Part shown: positions 11,104 to 22,696 of the stretch, one piece after another
Position numbering within the stretch: position 1 is the first letter of the stretch
Layout: each line of letters begins with the position of its first letter
Origin: Silene conica
Lineage: Eukaryota > Streptophyta > Magnoliopsida > Caryophyllales > Caryophyllaceae
Reading direction: 5' to 3'
DNA length: 64,000 nucleotides
NCBI GenBank assembly: GCA_029255685.2
Contig: CM055312.2
Coordinates: 80,792,369 to 80,856,368, forward strand
Program-made: the position numbers and the translations under genes
Notes under the pieces: generated by a model
Told to the model about the DNA's origin: nothing
The model's database searches: none
What the model saw: only the letters and a program-made list of their open reading frames with translations

Positions 11104-12603
11104 TCTATATATATATATACATATGGATATGATAATATTAATAGGAGTAATAATTGTGAGGTGGTATAAAAATGGAACTATTAAGACATAGTTAAAAAAG
11201 AAAACTATAAAATTCAGATTTGGGAACTTTAAAATATATGTAAATTTCCTGTAAAAAAAAGATATATGTAAATTAATTAAATAACAAAATTAAGATAATT
11301 ATATTCGATATATTGCAGAAAATGGAAACAATATAAAAATCGGTTAATGGAAGGTGACACAGCTACTATTGTTCACGTTATTGGCTGAAAAAAACTAAAA
11401 TTCTGAGGTTGGAATGAGAGAGCTCCATTAGACTAATTCTAAAACCACATTGTGCCACATCAGCGGTTTTACAAGATTCATTAATATATATAATATAATA
11501 ATGATTATAATGATATAAAATACTCTATCGAAAAAACAGGAATAAAATAATTTTAGAGCTGATTTTTTTAAAAATAAAATAAAAGCTACCATACTAGAAT
11601 ATATAATTTATTAGATCTAACAAATATTATGGCATAAAAAAACTGCTATTTGTAATTAAATTATCATATCGTTTAAATAATAATAAGATCTTAATTTGGT
11701 TATAAAATAACGAATATATCTCTTTACGAAAATCAACATATTAAAAAATTCTAAGATAAAAAAGTTTCCGGATTTAACAACCTTTAAAAAATTGAAAAAA
11801 TAATAATTATGGACTTTTAAAAACTTATTAATTAATCTGAAAGTTTAAAAAAACGAAATAGCTTAAACTAATATTATACACAATATAGTTTTTATTTCAA
11901 AAATTAATTTACAAACAATTTAAAGGTTATAATTAAAAGTTGCAGAGATATAAGTTTGTTGAATCTTTAACAATGATTTAACCCAAATATGTTCAACATG
12001 ATGCAAATTGCAAAGTAACATGTTTGAGGCAAAGATTACATTGGTAGTGAATTAAGAACAATAAAAAGAAATAATTAGATTAATTTGGAAGTGATCTCAA
12101 AATTGAAGTCATAGAGAGGGTATAAAGAAGATTGTGTAATTTCAAATTACAATAACGGGGAATAGCAAAATAGCAATGTACCGTGGCAGTAGAGGATTAA
12201 TGTTAATATGTGGTGTTTGGAGCTTAGGTAATAGAATATAAAATCATTTCATATGCGATGTTAAATGCTTATTTTTAATGCGGACTCAATTTGAATGTGA
12301 GCCCAATTTTTTTTTACTATGGTTGTTTAGGTATAAGCATTAATTTGGAGTTACTATTAGTCGTCATAAAATTACGTAGATATATTATAACTTGGTCAAA
12401 CTTAATCGAATTGAACTAATTGAAAGAATAATAAAGTAATCGTTATTTTCAAATAAAAACAACAAATTACGTCCGTATTGGCGTTTAATTTACAACAACA
12501 AAAATAATAATGTCGATTTATATCCGCATTATTCCAAACAAGTTTTAAATATTAGAATTTTAATAAACAACGACCCGTGCATTTTTGCACGGGTTAAAAC
12601 TAG
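11104..12603 (+). mobile_element. Helitron-like element, plus orientation
   Basis: The 3' end is clear: a stem-loop acccgtgc-loop-gcacgggt at 12573-12594, then TAAAA and CTAG (12600-12603) followed by T. The 5' end is less sure: TCTATATATATATATAC at 11104 is a plausible TC start but is preceded by T, not A. The interior is AT-rich and non-coding. It lies head to head with the minus-oriented element on its left. Confidence 0.45.
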
Positions 12604-12624
12604 TTAACTAATAAACCCTTACTA

Positions 12625-12770
12625 CACTAACGGTTAGAAAATGTCATATAGCGTTGTTAAACTATGACAACGGGTTTACTGAAAGAAAACCGTTGTAAAC
12701 TATTAAATACGACAACGGGTCTACAACGGTTTTACTTCTTTATATTATGAATGAATTCGACAACAAATTT
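12625..12770. mobile_element. CACTA remnant (terminal fragment)
   Basis: CACTA at 12625-12629 is followed by closely spaced gacaacgggt, ccgttgta and acaacggttt motifs, typical of a CACTA subterminal array but of a different family from the other two in this window. No second end found. Confidence 0.4.
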
Positions 12771-13674
12771 CGATTTAAATAGGATGGTTTTCAATATATT
12801 TATTGAATACGGTTTAATTATTAACGGTAATCAATATTAGCTGGAATGATTCGAGCTTAAAAGTTAAAACGAGTGAACCGTAACAATACGCTTGAATAAC
12901 ACTTTAACTCTATTCAAATACTCCATCAAAACCTTCCTCATCCGCCATACGACTCATCTTCTTTTCTTTGCATCCTCAGCTACTTTCGCTCCCACTTCCG
13001 CTCCCACTTCCGCCTCCTTCCTTAACCTCGATTCTAACCTTTGGAACCGGCACCGCTACTCTAGCAGCCATCTTGTCCGATCCGCCGCTTCAATTTCAAC
13101 GCTTTGTCGATCTCCACGAGGCTGCGTGCTTCGACTTTTTTAGCGGTGATTTCGGCGCGTTTTGCTTCTTCTTCTTTACATATTTTGCGGATTTGGATTT
13201 TGGACTTTCTGCGGTTTGCCAATATTTTTCTTCTTTGTCGCGAATGATGAATGGCAAACATCTATCCTGTTTTTTCTTTTTTTACATGCTGCCCATCTTC
13301 ACGCTAACTTCAGTAGCGAAAGGTTTGTAAATTCTTAACTAATCATTAGTTCAATTACCGAGAAGTTAATTAGCCCAATAAAGCGCTGGCGTGACCTATT
13401 TCGTGTAAATAGTTTGAAATGAACCCCAATTTTGTAAATATTTTGGTTTAATAAGATAGATAAGTAAAATTCCAAATTGTGCTCCCACGTGACTCAAATT
13501 CCAACCATGTACAAACCGGAAATAGAACTCCCGTGAAAGTGATTTTGCAATAGGTAATGTTACATTCTAAAGGTGTCTTCAAGTAATTTCCAACTCATAA
13601 TCTTTAATAATTCATCACATATACTCCGTATATCACTCTTAAGTCTTACCCTCGACTCCTCGAGGCCAAAGAGG
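12771..13674. other. Intergenic, possible degraded coding piece
   Basis: A minus-strand frame at 13061-13261 reads a Lys/Arg/Glu-rich peptide (RKICKEEEAKRAEITAKK) that looks coding in composition. I do not recognise it; it has no start context, splice signal or continuation. About 13380-13450 shares phrases (aaatagtttgaaatgaaccc) with repeats near 24000, 25300 and 30240. The 3' flank of gene A begins about here. Confidence 0.3.
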
Positions 13675-16060
13675 TTAGCCACTGGGATCAGATGTATTAG
13701 ACTTTATAGCCCAATTATCAATTACAGAGCTTGGTGAAGATGGAGGTAATCCATTCCTGTCATCCGTTGCTAATGATGTCCGTTTCTCCTCCATTTCTTC
13801 AGCTTCCAGCAGTGTCGTATAATCGCATCCTTCAATCCTCTCCAAGGCCTCCACAACCTCTGTCATCGAAGGCCTTACTTCTTTCTCTTGTTGTAAGCAC
13901 TGAAATGCCAACTCTGCTACTAAACTTATCATTCTCTTTACCTTCACATCCAAGTTGTATCCCAGGTTTTCGTCTGCCAGTTCATGTAATGCACCTCTTC
14001 GGATTCTGTTCATTGCATAATCTGATAGATTTATCTCGTTGTCTTGTCTTTCAATATCCACAGCTGGTAAGGAAGATATCAGCTCGACAAGGACTACTCC
14101 AAAGCTGTAGACGTCGCTTTTGTTTGTCACTTGGTAGCATTTGTGGTACTGGGGGTCGAGGTACCCCGGAGTCCCTTGTGGTGCAGTCGAGACATGGGTA
14201 GCATCCACAGGAAATAGCCTTGAGAGGCCAAAATCTGCTACCTTGACCGAGAAGTTGTCAGTCAAGAGGATGTTGTTTGTTTTCACATCACGGTGTACTA
14301 TCTCGGAATTGTGGAGGTATGAAAGTGCACTGGCAGTTTCAATGGCAATCTTCATCCGGATTGCCCATGTCATTGCTTCAGACCCTAATCTCTCACCATA
14401 TAAATGATCAGCAACTGTACCATTGGAAATGTATTCATAGACTAGTAGAAGCTCTCGGCTGTGACGTGATGTGCACCCGTATAGTGTAACCAGATTCGGG
14501 TGGCGCAAACCAGTGAGAATCTCAATTTCATTCATAAATTGACTCATTTGTCTGAAGCTCTTCTCGTATAATCGCTTCACTGCTACTTCTCTTCCATCTC
14601 TTAGTTTGCCTAGATCAAAACAATTGATGATTGTGGATGGTTTATCATGTGTCAAACAACATTGAATATATAAGAGGACCATCTTATAGCAGTCTGTCTC
14701 CCTAGATTTGTTTTCTTACCATAGTAGACGATACCAAAGCCTCCATCTCCTAGTTCCCGGGTTGCATCAAAATTGTTGGTGGCTTCTTGAAGCTCACTAT
14801 AAGGAAAGACTGGTATACCATGTAACGTGTTCCCTGTTTCGAGGTCAGATGTCACAGGATCCGTTGAAAGTATCCTCGACAAAAACACTGGTGAATGGAA
14901 CCTGACTTTGAAGTAACAGCAGAGACCAATATTGAGTCCCACAAGGAGAAGTAAGCCGGGAATGCCTGAAAAAAAGGGTAAAATCAACCAGGTATTCTAC
15001 ATTATTTTCTGGACAATTTCAGGAAACTGTGTACAAAATTAACTGTGATCTCATAAGCATTGTCGATAACCTCGTACCTATTCCTAGAATGAGTTTCCAT
15101 TTTTCTGCATTCCATTTTCCTGCAGATGGGACTGAATAACAATTAAGTGTAAGAATACATTTGAGGGAGTAAAATGTGATCGTAATTCCAAAACAAATAT
15201 TATTGAGTCTTACAATCTGAAGTAAAATGACTTCATTTTGGAAGCAGTTTATAAGACAATACATTTGAGGGAGTAAATATGTTTTGAAATGCAGGACAGA
15301 TAGAAGGATACTGCAGAGTAAAATACATACTTGACTCTTTGTAGAAGCACGCAAAATCCAAACCATCAGTTGATCCACAAGTACCACCCTGCCGGATACA
15401 ATTGAGACATTCAGATGAATACTCATATCTGACCTCAAAACCATGCTTCACGACATCTGTAAATGCTTTCATATTTCCTTGATTATAAAAATCCAACTGG
15501 TCCCTAAGAACTGGGAACTCAAAAGAGCTACAAGATGCATATTCCGTTATATCTGACTTATTCTGCACGTAATAAGCTTCATAATTATCGGTTGGAAATC
15601 TGAAGCATGGAACTTGGTCATGAAGATGACCCATTGATATGTCCATTGGGCAGTTGTAGATAAATGTAATGCTCTCATCATTTGAGGTCATCTTGAACAA
15701 CTCACTAATATGCTCCTCACTGAAGTTATTGCAGGTAATGTTTTCAAACCCACGGAGCTCAAGGATAATATTAGTCTGATGAACTTCCATGCTGTCAACC
15801 TGATAGGTCGCATATTTGTCTTGATCGATAATTAGTTGGAATTGATCTCCCATATGACTGTGCAGGCATTGGAGCTGCAACGACGGGTGGCCGCAATATT
15901 TTGGTCTCCCAGACCCCCAAAATGGGTATCCAACATGTCGATGTTTTCCACATGAAAAGAATGATGAAGAACAAGTCTCGTAGCTCGTATCAACACTAAC
16001 TGATGAAGGCAACACAAGGATAATGATGGAAACAGCAAACGAAATAGCATGAGGTAACAT
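13675..16060 (-). CDS. Receptor-like kinase A, LRK10L type with RD kinase (4 exons)
   Basis: Exons by splice consensus and phase: 16060-15331, 15119-15078, 14965-14720 and 14609-13675, giving 650 residues with no internal stop. Residues 1-22 are a signal peptide. The ectodomain follows, a GUB_WAK-type galacturonan-binding domain (FSCGKHRHVGYPFWGSGRP, then many Cys) with a C-terminal WAK-associated Cys motif (GGTCGS). Exon 2 has only 42 nt and opens the transmembrane segment (about 250-275, LGIGIPGLLLLVGLNIG). The kinase shows a glycine loop (LGDGGFGIVY), AVKRL lysine, HRDVKTNN, DFG and GTPGYLDPQY, so it is RD-type, like LRK10L-1/WAK-like kinases. It probably senses cell-wall or apoplastic ligands at the plasma membrane. 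An upstream in-frame ATG at 16150 would spoil the signal peptide. Its ectodomain nearly matches that of gene B, while the kinases differ. Confidence 0.87.
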
Positions 16061-16820
16061 TTGGAAATCCCAAATATTAACAGTAATAAAAGCAGGGGTT
16101 TTCTGCTTGAGGCGAGGGAATCTAGAATTGATAAGATGGTAGTATTGCATATGCCATATAGGTATTAGATTGTGAGACGCGTCTTTGTTGACTCCATTAA
16201 TAAGTCATGCTTCAAGTCCTTGGAAGACTTCACGAAAGTGACCCTGCTATTGTTTTTCATGATTTTTAAATGTGAGTACAATACTTACATAGGTGAAGTC
16301 AGATTCAAACTTATCACCTATCATGAATTTTTATAAATACTACCTCGTGATAAATAAGATGATTCAGAAAACGGAAATAACTACCATAACCAAGTAAGGT
16401 CAATGTTTCGTAAAATCAAAATTTTGCTCAAAATAAACGATTGGGTCAACCACTCAGATTTGAATGGAGAGGTGAAAGTAGGGGTTGAGAAATGAGAATT
16501 GTGTTTGTTAGCGTAGTTAAGGAAAGACAATAATCAAGGTCTTTACAAGGTAATGAGTAAACTTGTAGGATTTTACTCAGAAACTAGTAATCATGTAGTA
16601 TGAAGTTGTGGAAGAAAAGTTGTTTTCATTTGGCAAGTTAGTCGTATTTGCTGATATTTTACTCCCAAGAAAGTATGTGTGGGTAGTTGCAAAGTAAAGA
16701 TTACACTCGTTGATTATTCTTCTTCTTGTTGAATATGTTAATTATTCTCGCTCATCAGGGGCCCATTAAGAAGTTGACGGACGTGTATTATGGATCGGTG
16801 AGTCTTGCTTCGGACCATAA
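16061..16820. other. Upstream region of gene A
   Basis: About 16185-16250 (ttgactccattaataag, ggaagacttcacgaaagtga) is similar to blocks upstream of gene B (32655-32770) and, more weakly, gene C (37160-37240), so it is probably shared promoter or leader DNA duplicated with the genes. No other feature seen. Confidence 0.5.
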
Positions 16821-17041
16821 TTTTGGTCTGAAATAATAAGACGGAATTTTGTAACCATTTTACAGTCAAATGTAACCATTATTTACAAACAAGTTATCAT
16901 AAGCTGTAACATTGACCATAGTATCGTGGTTACCATTATTTACAAACAAGTTATCATAAGCTGTAACATTGACCATAGTATCGTGGTTACATTTGGCTGT
17001 AAAATGGTTACGAAATCCCGTCTTATTATTTCAGACCAAAA
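16821..17041. mobile_element. MITE with long TIRs and an internal duplication
   Basis: The ends are inverted copies: TTTTGGTCTGAAATAATAAG at 16821 and its complement ending at 17041, with inverted similarity reaching about 60 bp (to the cattttacag phrase). Inside, a 58-bp unit starting taaccattatttac is repeated twice in tandem (from about 16872 and 16930). No coding capacity; target duplication unclear. Confidence 0.75.
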
Positions 17042-17454
17042 GTAACGGTTTGAAACAAGAATTTGTGATTATGGAATAGAAAAAAAAACATAATGATTAG
17101 GTTTCCTTTCGTGCGTTATCTTGTGGTCATAAACGCATACACTTACGTCTACTCTTATGTTGGGTTGTATCGGCCGAAACATGCCACACAAATTCTTATT
17201 GAAAACGTGCACTAACTCTCAAAAATTAAAGATGGATAGTGGCCGTCTCATAAAATGTAAGTGGAAATACTTATAAAATGTTTCATTTTCTCTCACTTAT
17301 TTTCCCACTTGTGTAGTTATAGGAGAGATATATTCATCTTCATGTTTTGACGAGTAGTATCTGTCACAAGTAAGACTCATTGCGACATATGACCAAATTA
17401 TTTTATCATTTCACATGATACACGTCAATTGAATTTATCGACTTTTGAAGAGTC
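17042..17454. other. Intergenic, nothing recognised
   Basis: AT-rich; no gene, repeat or splice pattern that I can support. Confidence 0.4.
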
Positions 17455-19117
17455 TATTGATCTAGATATACTCAAGAAGGGGGTTGAATTGAGTATGCCA
17501 ACTTTTTCGATTCTTCTTCGATGTAGGTAAGTTTAACGTGAGTAGGAAATAAAACAATAAAGTAAGAGGAGACACGATATTTTGAAGTGGTTCAGTTTCA
17601 CAAATCGAAACCTATGTTAGTTGTAACTCAATCTAGATACCGCTAAATATCTAGCTACTTTAAGTAGCGTTAAATACTTGACTACAAACCGCTAAATATC
17701 TAGCTACTTTAAGTAGCGTTAAATACTTGACTACAAATGAGTACCGTTAAATACTCGAACTATCTTAACTATATAAGATAAAATCTTCAATGAACTCTTG
17801 TGTTCAACGATCTTGAACGTATGAGAGTTATCTTCAATGCTTGTAGTCTTTATTACGAGATCTGACAATGATTGACACGGAAAACGAGACGCACGAGAGG
17901 TTACGTTCGGTTTTTCTTAGAAAGCGTGAGGCGTGTGTATTTTGTTGGCCTTCAATGTGTACTATAATGTCCTACATATAGTAAATTAGATCTAGGTTAA
18001 ATCTTAGATAGTTTAGAAATATTACTTTATCTAGAATTCTTATTTCTAGGTAATATTCTAAAACCAATCTTATTTGAATTAGAAAAGACTTTATATAAGA
18101 TATTATTAATTTAGGACATAAGATTGAAATTCCAAAACCTAACCGATTTAGGAAACAACTTATACCATAAAATATATCATCCTACTTTAAATCAATTCCT
18201 AATACTTGTCAAGATATTATAAATTATATCTTTAACCAAATCTTAATTTGACTTTAAGGTAAATTAAATAAACACATAATATTTATTTAATTAAATCATA
18301 AAGACAATTGAAAACGTGTTATGAATCGAGTAGAAACGTGATGCACGTTTCCCGAGGCACACGATTTTCTCTAGGTATTCGGATTTTGACAATAACGGTT
18401 AGAATAAAATTCTTAGTATATTAGAATAAATAATTATCTCATAGGATAATTATTTTAATCCTTTTTAACCAAATAATATTTTTATTCTAAAAACCGTTTT
18501 AAGATTACTAATTTAATACTCCCTCCATTCTTTTTATATCACCCCATTTCATTATTCACGTTTGCCGATGTTCATTTTGTTTTGATTATATCTTTAGCTA
18601 CATACTACTAAAAATTATAAAAGTTTGATATTCTTAATCCTCTTATCAAGACAATCCAAAAAAGATCTCACATGAATATATTTCCGTGAACGGATTGAGA
18701 GAAAACCGACGTTGAATACTCGATTGTGAATAGTGTCAAAACAAAAGTTGGGTGATATAAAAAGAATGGAGGGAGTATATGACAATATAACAACAATAGA
18801 CATATATTTCCACGCTTTACTTATTTCACGCATTTCTCATTTCTTCAAAGAGTTATAGATACGATCTATAACTAGGAGCTATTTGATTCCGCATTAAGAC
18901 TTTATTCTTGTAAGTCTTCAAAAAGACTTGATACGAGCTTGATCTTTCTTCAATCCACGATTGAATCTATACTTTGCTAGAATATGATCTTCGCTCTATT
19001 ATTAACTGTACACTTAATCGCACGATTACACGCATATGTATATAAAACATAATTATCTAGACTTGTCATTATTAAAACATAAAACAATATATTAAATATA
19101 TAAAATATATTACTCAA
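17455..19117 (-). mobile_element. Possible Ty1/copia-type LTR remnant
   Basis: Read on the minus strand it begins TGTTGAGTAATATA (near 19117), a common copia LTR start, and ends near 17460-17480 in a cccccttcttgag phrase. It is non-coding and AT-rich, with a 49-bp tandem duplication at 17640-17738 (cgctaaatatctagctac). A Stowaway MITE sits inside it. No target duplication established, so the call is tentative. Confidence 0.3.
18519..18775. mobile_element. Stowaway-like MITE, 257 bp
   Basis: It begins CTCCCTCCATTCTTTTTATA and ends with the inverted complement (ataaaaagaatggagggag), flanked by TA on both sides, which is diagnostic for Tc1/mariner-related Stowaway elements. No coding capacity. 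Confidence 0.88.
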
Positions 19118-21043
19118 CAACTTTCAAACTATATTGTTTTGGACAAGAATGCCCAATCAAGGACGATAATGTTGCAAATCTTGAAGGATAACAAGCTTTA
19201 TGTTAAGTTGTCCAATTCTAAATTTTGGTTAGAGGGAATAACATTTTTGGGTTCTAAAGATGGAGTGACCTCGAATTCCAGTAAAATTGAGTAGTTGGAA
19301 ATTGAAGATCTCCTAAGATTGTGGCAAAGATTTGGAGATTTTTAGGATTTACGGGATACTATAAACAATTTGTTAAGGACTTCATAAAATAGCAAGATTA
19401 ATGACGGCATTTATGAGGAAGGATAATAAGCTTCGGTGGGATGACAATTAATTATTGTGAGATAACTTTCCTAACGTTGAAGGAGTGTTTGACCACATCT
19501 CTCATCCTAGCCCTTCCGGAAAGAAGTGAGAGCTAGAATGTGCGTTGATACAAAATAATGCATGGAGATAGTCAAGCCTCATTTGGAGAATTATCCAAGT
19601 TTGACCTAGAATGGGTACGGTGGCATTCGCCTTGAAGTTATAGAGTCATTGTTTGTTGGCGGTACTTTTAAGGTGTTTTTGAACCATATAAGCTTGCAAT
19701 ACACTTACACCCAAAAGGAACTCAACATGAGACAAAAGAGATGGATAAAATTGATTGGGAATTATAATATGGAGATTTTCTACCATGACGGAAAAGCCAG
19801 CGTAGTGACAGAAGCTTTGAGCAGGAAGATAGTACACACTTCGTGTAGAACAAGATCAAGGCTAAGAATGAGAGAGGAGATAGAGTGGATGAGGACTCAT
19901 GTGATAAAAAAGGGAGGCGTGATTAGTAACTTAGCCTTAGAACAGAATATATATGTAATACCCCGTATTTTAGCCTAGTCACGGCAGTCAAACCCTGTTT
20001 TATACACGTATTTCGAAAGGCATTTTTATAAAGTATTTTACGTAAACGGTTATTGTTTTATAAATCGTTTTTCTACGATTATTTTTTATTTCATAATTAT
20101 TTTATATCCGATGGTTATTTTGTAAAATGACATTTCATTCGTATTTCTTAATTTTAGTAATATATTTATAATTTATGACTAAATATATTTCCTATTTTAT
20201 ATTTATTTCTCGTTTATACTTAATTCCTATTATTTTATTATTTAAGACGTAATTGTATTTAAATCTTAATTTTTTATATATTCTTATAATTAATTAAATT
20301 AATATTTACTAATATTAGATTTCATAATTTAATTAGTATAATTAATTATGTACTCGTTTATTTTAAGTTACGGTTTAAGAACGTGATATCGATATATAAG
20401 TGTCTCGAAATGCGTGATGGGCCGAGTAAGGAAATGTTGGACACGGGTTTGGAGTTGAGAGAAATTGAGTGAGTAACGTAACCCTAAACCCTACCTCATA
20501 CACTACATCGACAAACCAAAATACACGTTCAACCCTAACCCAAAAACCCTTCCAACCCATCGACATCCCAGCCTCCCTTCCCCCTCATACAACCTTCAAT
20601 TCAAAACCCTATTTCTACCTCAGCCACCACCGTGAGATGGAGAAGAACTAGAGAGAAAGCAAGACCACATTCATCTTCATCGCCGTCACTGTAAGAAGCA
20701 CTTCGACTTGTACTTTATTCAGCGTTTTTTTTAATTTTCGAGCTGTTCTGATTGTGTTTTGGATACGAGTCTCTGGTTAGTCATAGTAGGGACTAGGGAG
20801 TCCATAGTTGTCGTGGTGGTTTTGGATATTGCGTGGTGGTCGGAAAAAAGGGTACTTTTGACGACATGTTTAGGGGAGGCAAAACAGGGGGTCATAAGGT
20901 TGTGTCGAACCGTCTTTTGGGAGGCTGTTTCGGGTGGTAATAGGGGTGTTGATAGTTGTGTTTGGATGGTTTGGGTGTTTTGCATAGTTATTGGTTGTGG
21001 GAGTCGAACCCTGGGCTATGGGGGCTGTTTTGTGTTATGTTCA

Positions 21044-21045
<2 letters not shown>

Positions 21046-21080
<35 letters not shown>

Positions 21081-21100
21081 GTTGTTGTTGTTGTTGTTGA
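21046..21100. repeat. (TTA)n(TTG)n microsatellite
   Basis: About 11 TTA units followed by about 7 TTG units, inside the solo LTR. Confidence 0.9.
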
Positions 21101-21300
21101 TATTGTTGTTAATATTATTATGATTATTATTATTCTTATTATTAGTAGTAGTATTAGTACTACTATTGTTATTCTTATTATAAATTATTAGTATTGGTAT
21201 TTTAATTAATTAGTTGGTTTAGTTGTTTAATTGATAATTGATATTTAATCAATTGAGTTTGTTTAATTTAATTTGTGATGATATTTTATTATTAGTTACG

Positions 21301-21305
<5 letters not shown>

Positions 21306-21380
<75 letters not shown>
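21306..21380. repeat. (AT)n microsatellite
   Basis: About 37 perfect AT units, inside the solo LTR. Confidence 0.95.
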
Positions 21381-21382
<2 letters not shown>

Positions 21383-22696
21383 TCGTTACGTGTGATATAT
21401 TAATTAGTTAATTAAGTTAAATAATTATTATACTACACTTGTTGGGTAATGATATAGTAGTAATTATGTATGTCATTGTTAATCGTTTTTAGGTAACGAG
21501 TTGAGGTGGAATATTCTAGTTGTGATTGGATTGCTATTTGGATTATACTGCTATCCAGGTAGGATACACTGGTACCAAATTCTGTGATGTGATGTGAATG
21601 GATGACTATATTGTATGTTATGGATGTAATTATGAGAATGATATACAGTGGTTGAATATTATTATATATATTGCATTCATAAGCATGACATATGCATTGG
21701 ATACAGATCTGAGATGATGAGATATCTTTGGGGCCGGGCTAGCTCTGCAGGACCAGACCTGATGACCTCAACTGTTATGTTGGTGTTCGGCGACGGCCGA
21801 TGATACTCTGCCGGGAGGTTCGGTAAGGGTGGGAGTTACGGGTTTGAGATTGAGAATTGAGATTTGAGAATTGCGAATTGAGATTGAGCTCGAGCATATC
21901 ATGGCATTTGCATATCATTATTGATGTATTAATTATTATTGTGTTATCCTACTCAACCGCGAGGTTGACAGTGTATTCGTGTACACCTACGATGATCCGG
22001 AATGGGGAGTAGATTCTACAGGTCAGAGACAGATGGATTAAAAGCTTGGGCATGGAGAGAGACATGGCTTGGACCTACTTAGATTTAGATCACATACTTA
22101 GATGTTATCAGTTGTATTTCTTTTATTCCTTGCGTAGTAGTTGTAATATCAAAAGTTTAAATTTAATCAGTTTTATATAAAGTACTTTGGGTTATTTTAC
22201 TTTGTTATTCACTACCTCGGACATTTCGAGATGGTAACAACTCTATTTATTTGAGAATGTCTTACTAAAGGCTCTTAAATAAATGGGGGTGTTACAATAT
22301 ATGACAGATTCGGGTAAAATAAGTGTTGGACCCTAGGATTTTGGCGTAGAAGGAAACCTTAAAGAGAGGCGAACCATTAAGGTTTGTAGCGTCTAAGATG
22401 GGAGCTTGAGGTTCAACGAAAGGTGGTGTGTACGGGGTGATGAAGAGCTAAAGGGAAAGATCATGACGGAGGCCCATTGTACATCATACTTCGTGCATCG
22501 AGTGGTGATAAGCTATGCAAGGATTTGAAGAAAACCTTTTAATGACTGGGAATAAAGAAGGAAGTAGCAGAGTTTGTGGCTAGATATTTCACGTGCTAAA
22601 TAATGAAGGGTGAACATGGAAGATCATAACGAAATGTGAGACCGCTTGATTTGCCGAGTGGAAGCGGAAGTCCATTTCCATGGAATTCATCGTAAG

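Larger units (their letters stand above)
7533..11118 (-). mobile_element. Helitron-like element, non-autonomous, minus orientation
   Basis: Read on the minus strand, the end at 7533 has a stem-loop (cccgtga, loop, tcacggg; 7544-7561), then a short spacer and CTAG followed by T. This is the form of plant Helitron 3' ends (hairpin plus CTRR, inserted at A|T). The 5' end is probably in the AT-rich stretch near 11100-11120, next to a tgaggcaccctcc phrase and gccgtcggatc, but I cannot place it exactly. No Rep/helicase gene is present. The interior is dominated by two tandem arrays and a GA microsatellite. Confidence 0.5.
19954..22296 (+). mobile_element. Solo LTR, 2343 bp, inserted in gypsy pol
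   Basis: It starts TGTAATACCCCGTATTTTAG and ends GGGGGTGTTACA, with a 5-bp duplication ATATA at 19949-19953 and 22297-22301. TGTAATACCCCG...GTTACA termini are typical of Tekay/Del-like gypsy LTRs. Inside are a TTA/TTG microsatellite (21046-21100) and a long AT run (21306-21380). The pol frame resumes straight after it, confirming both ends. Confidence 0.88.
19140..22690 (+). pseudogene. Ty3/gypsy pol remains (RT, RNase H, integrase start), interrupted
   Basis: 19140-19380 reads like the end of gypsy reverse transcriptase (LQILKDNKLYVKLS, then FLGS and FTGYYKQFVKDF). 19640-19860 reads the RNase H region (YTQKELNMRQKRW, then NYNMEIFYHDGKASVV and EALSR). After a 2.3 kb insertion it resumes at 22302 with the integrase zinc-binding region (KKEVAEFVARYF, then MKGEHGRS and RPLDLPSG). 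Several stops and frameshifts are present, and the DD and YVDD catalytic parts are missing or broken. The order fits a chromovirus-like Ty3/gypsy element. It is cut at 19953/22302 by a solo LTR and ends near 22690, where a TRIM begins. Confidence 0.85.

Noticed and set aside
14141-14407. Plus-strand frames over the gene A kinase
   Set aside because: Antisense shadows of conserved kinase codons; the minus strand gives a complete kinase with correct splicing.
16061-16150. Upstream ATG (16150) as the start of gene A
   Set aside because: It adds about 30 residues before a good signal peptide, and the equivalent extension in gene B is unrelated, so 16060 is preferred.
20375-20651. Frames on both strands in the 2.3 kb solo LTR
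   Set aside because: Inside an LTR with clear ends; no homology recognised and no conserved motif.
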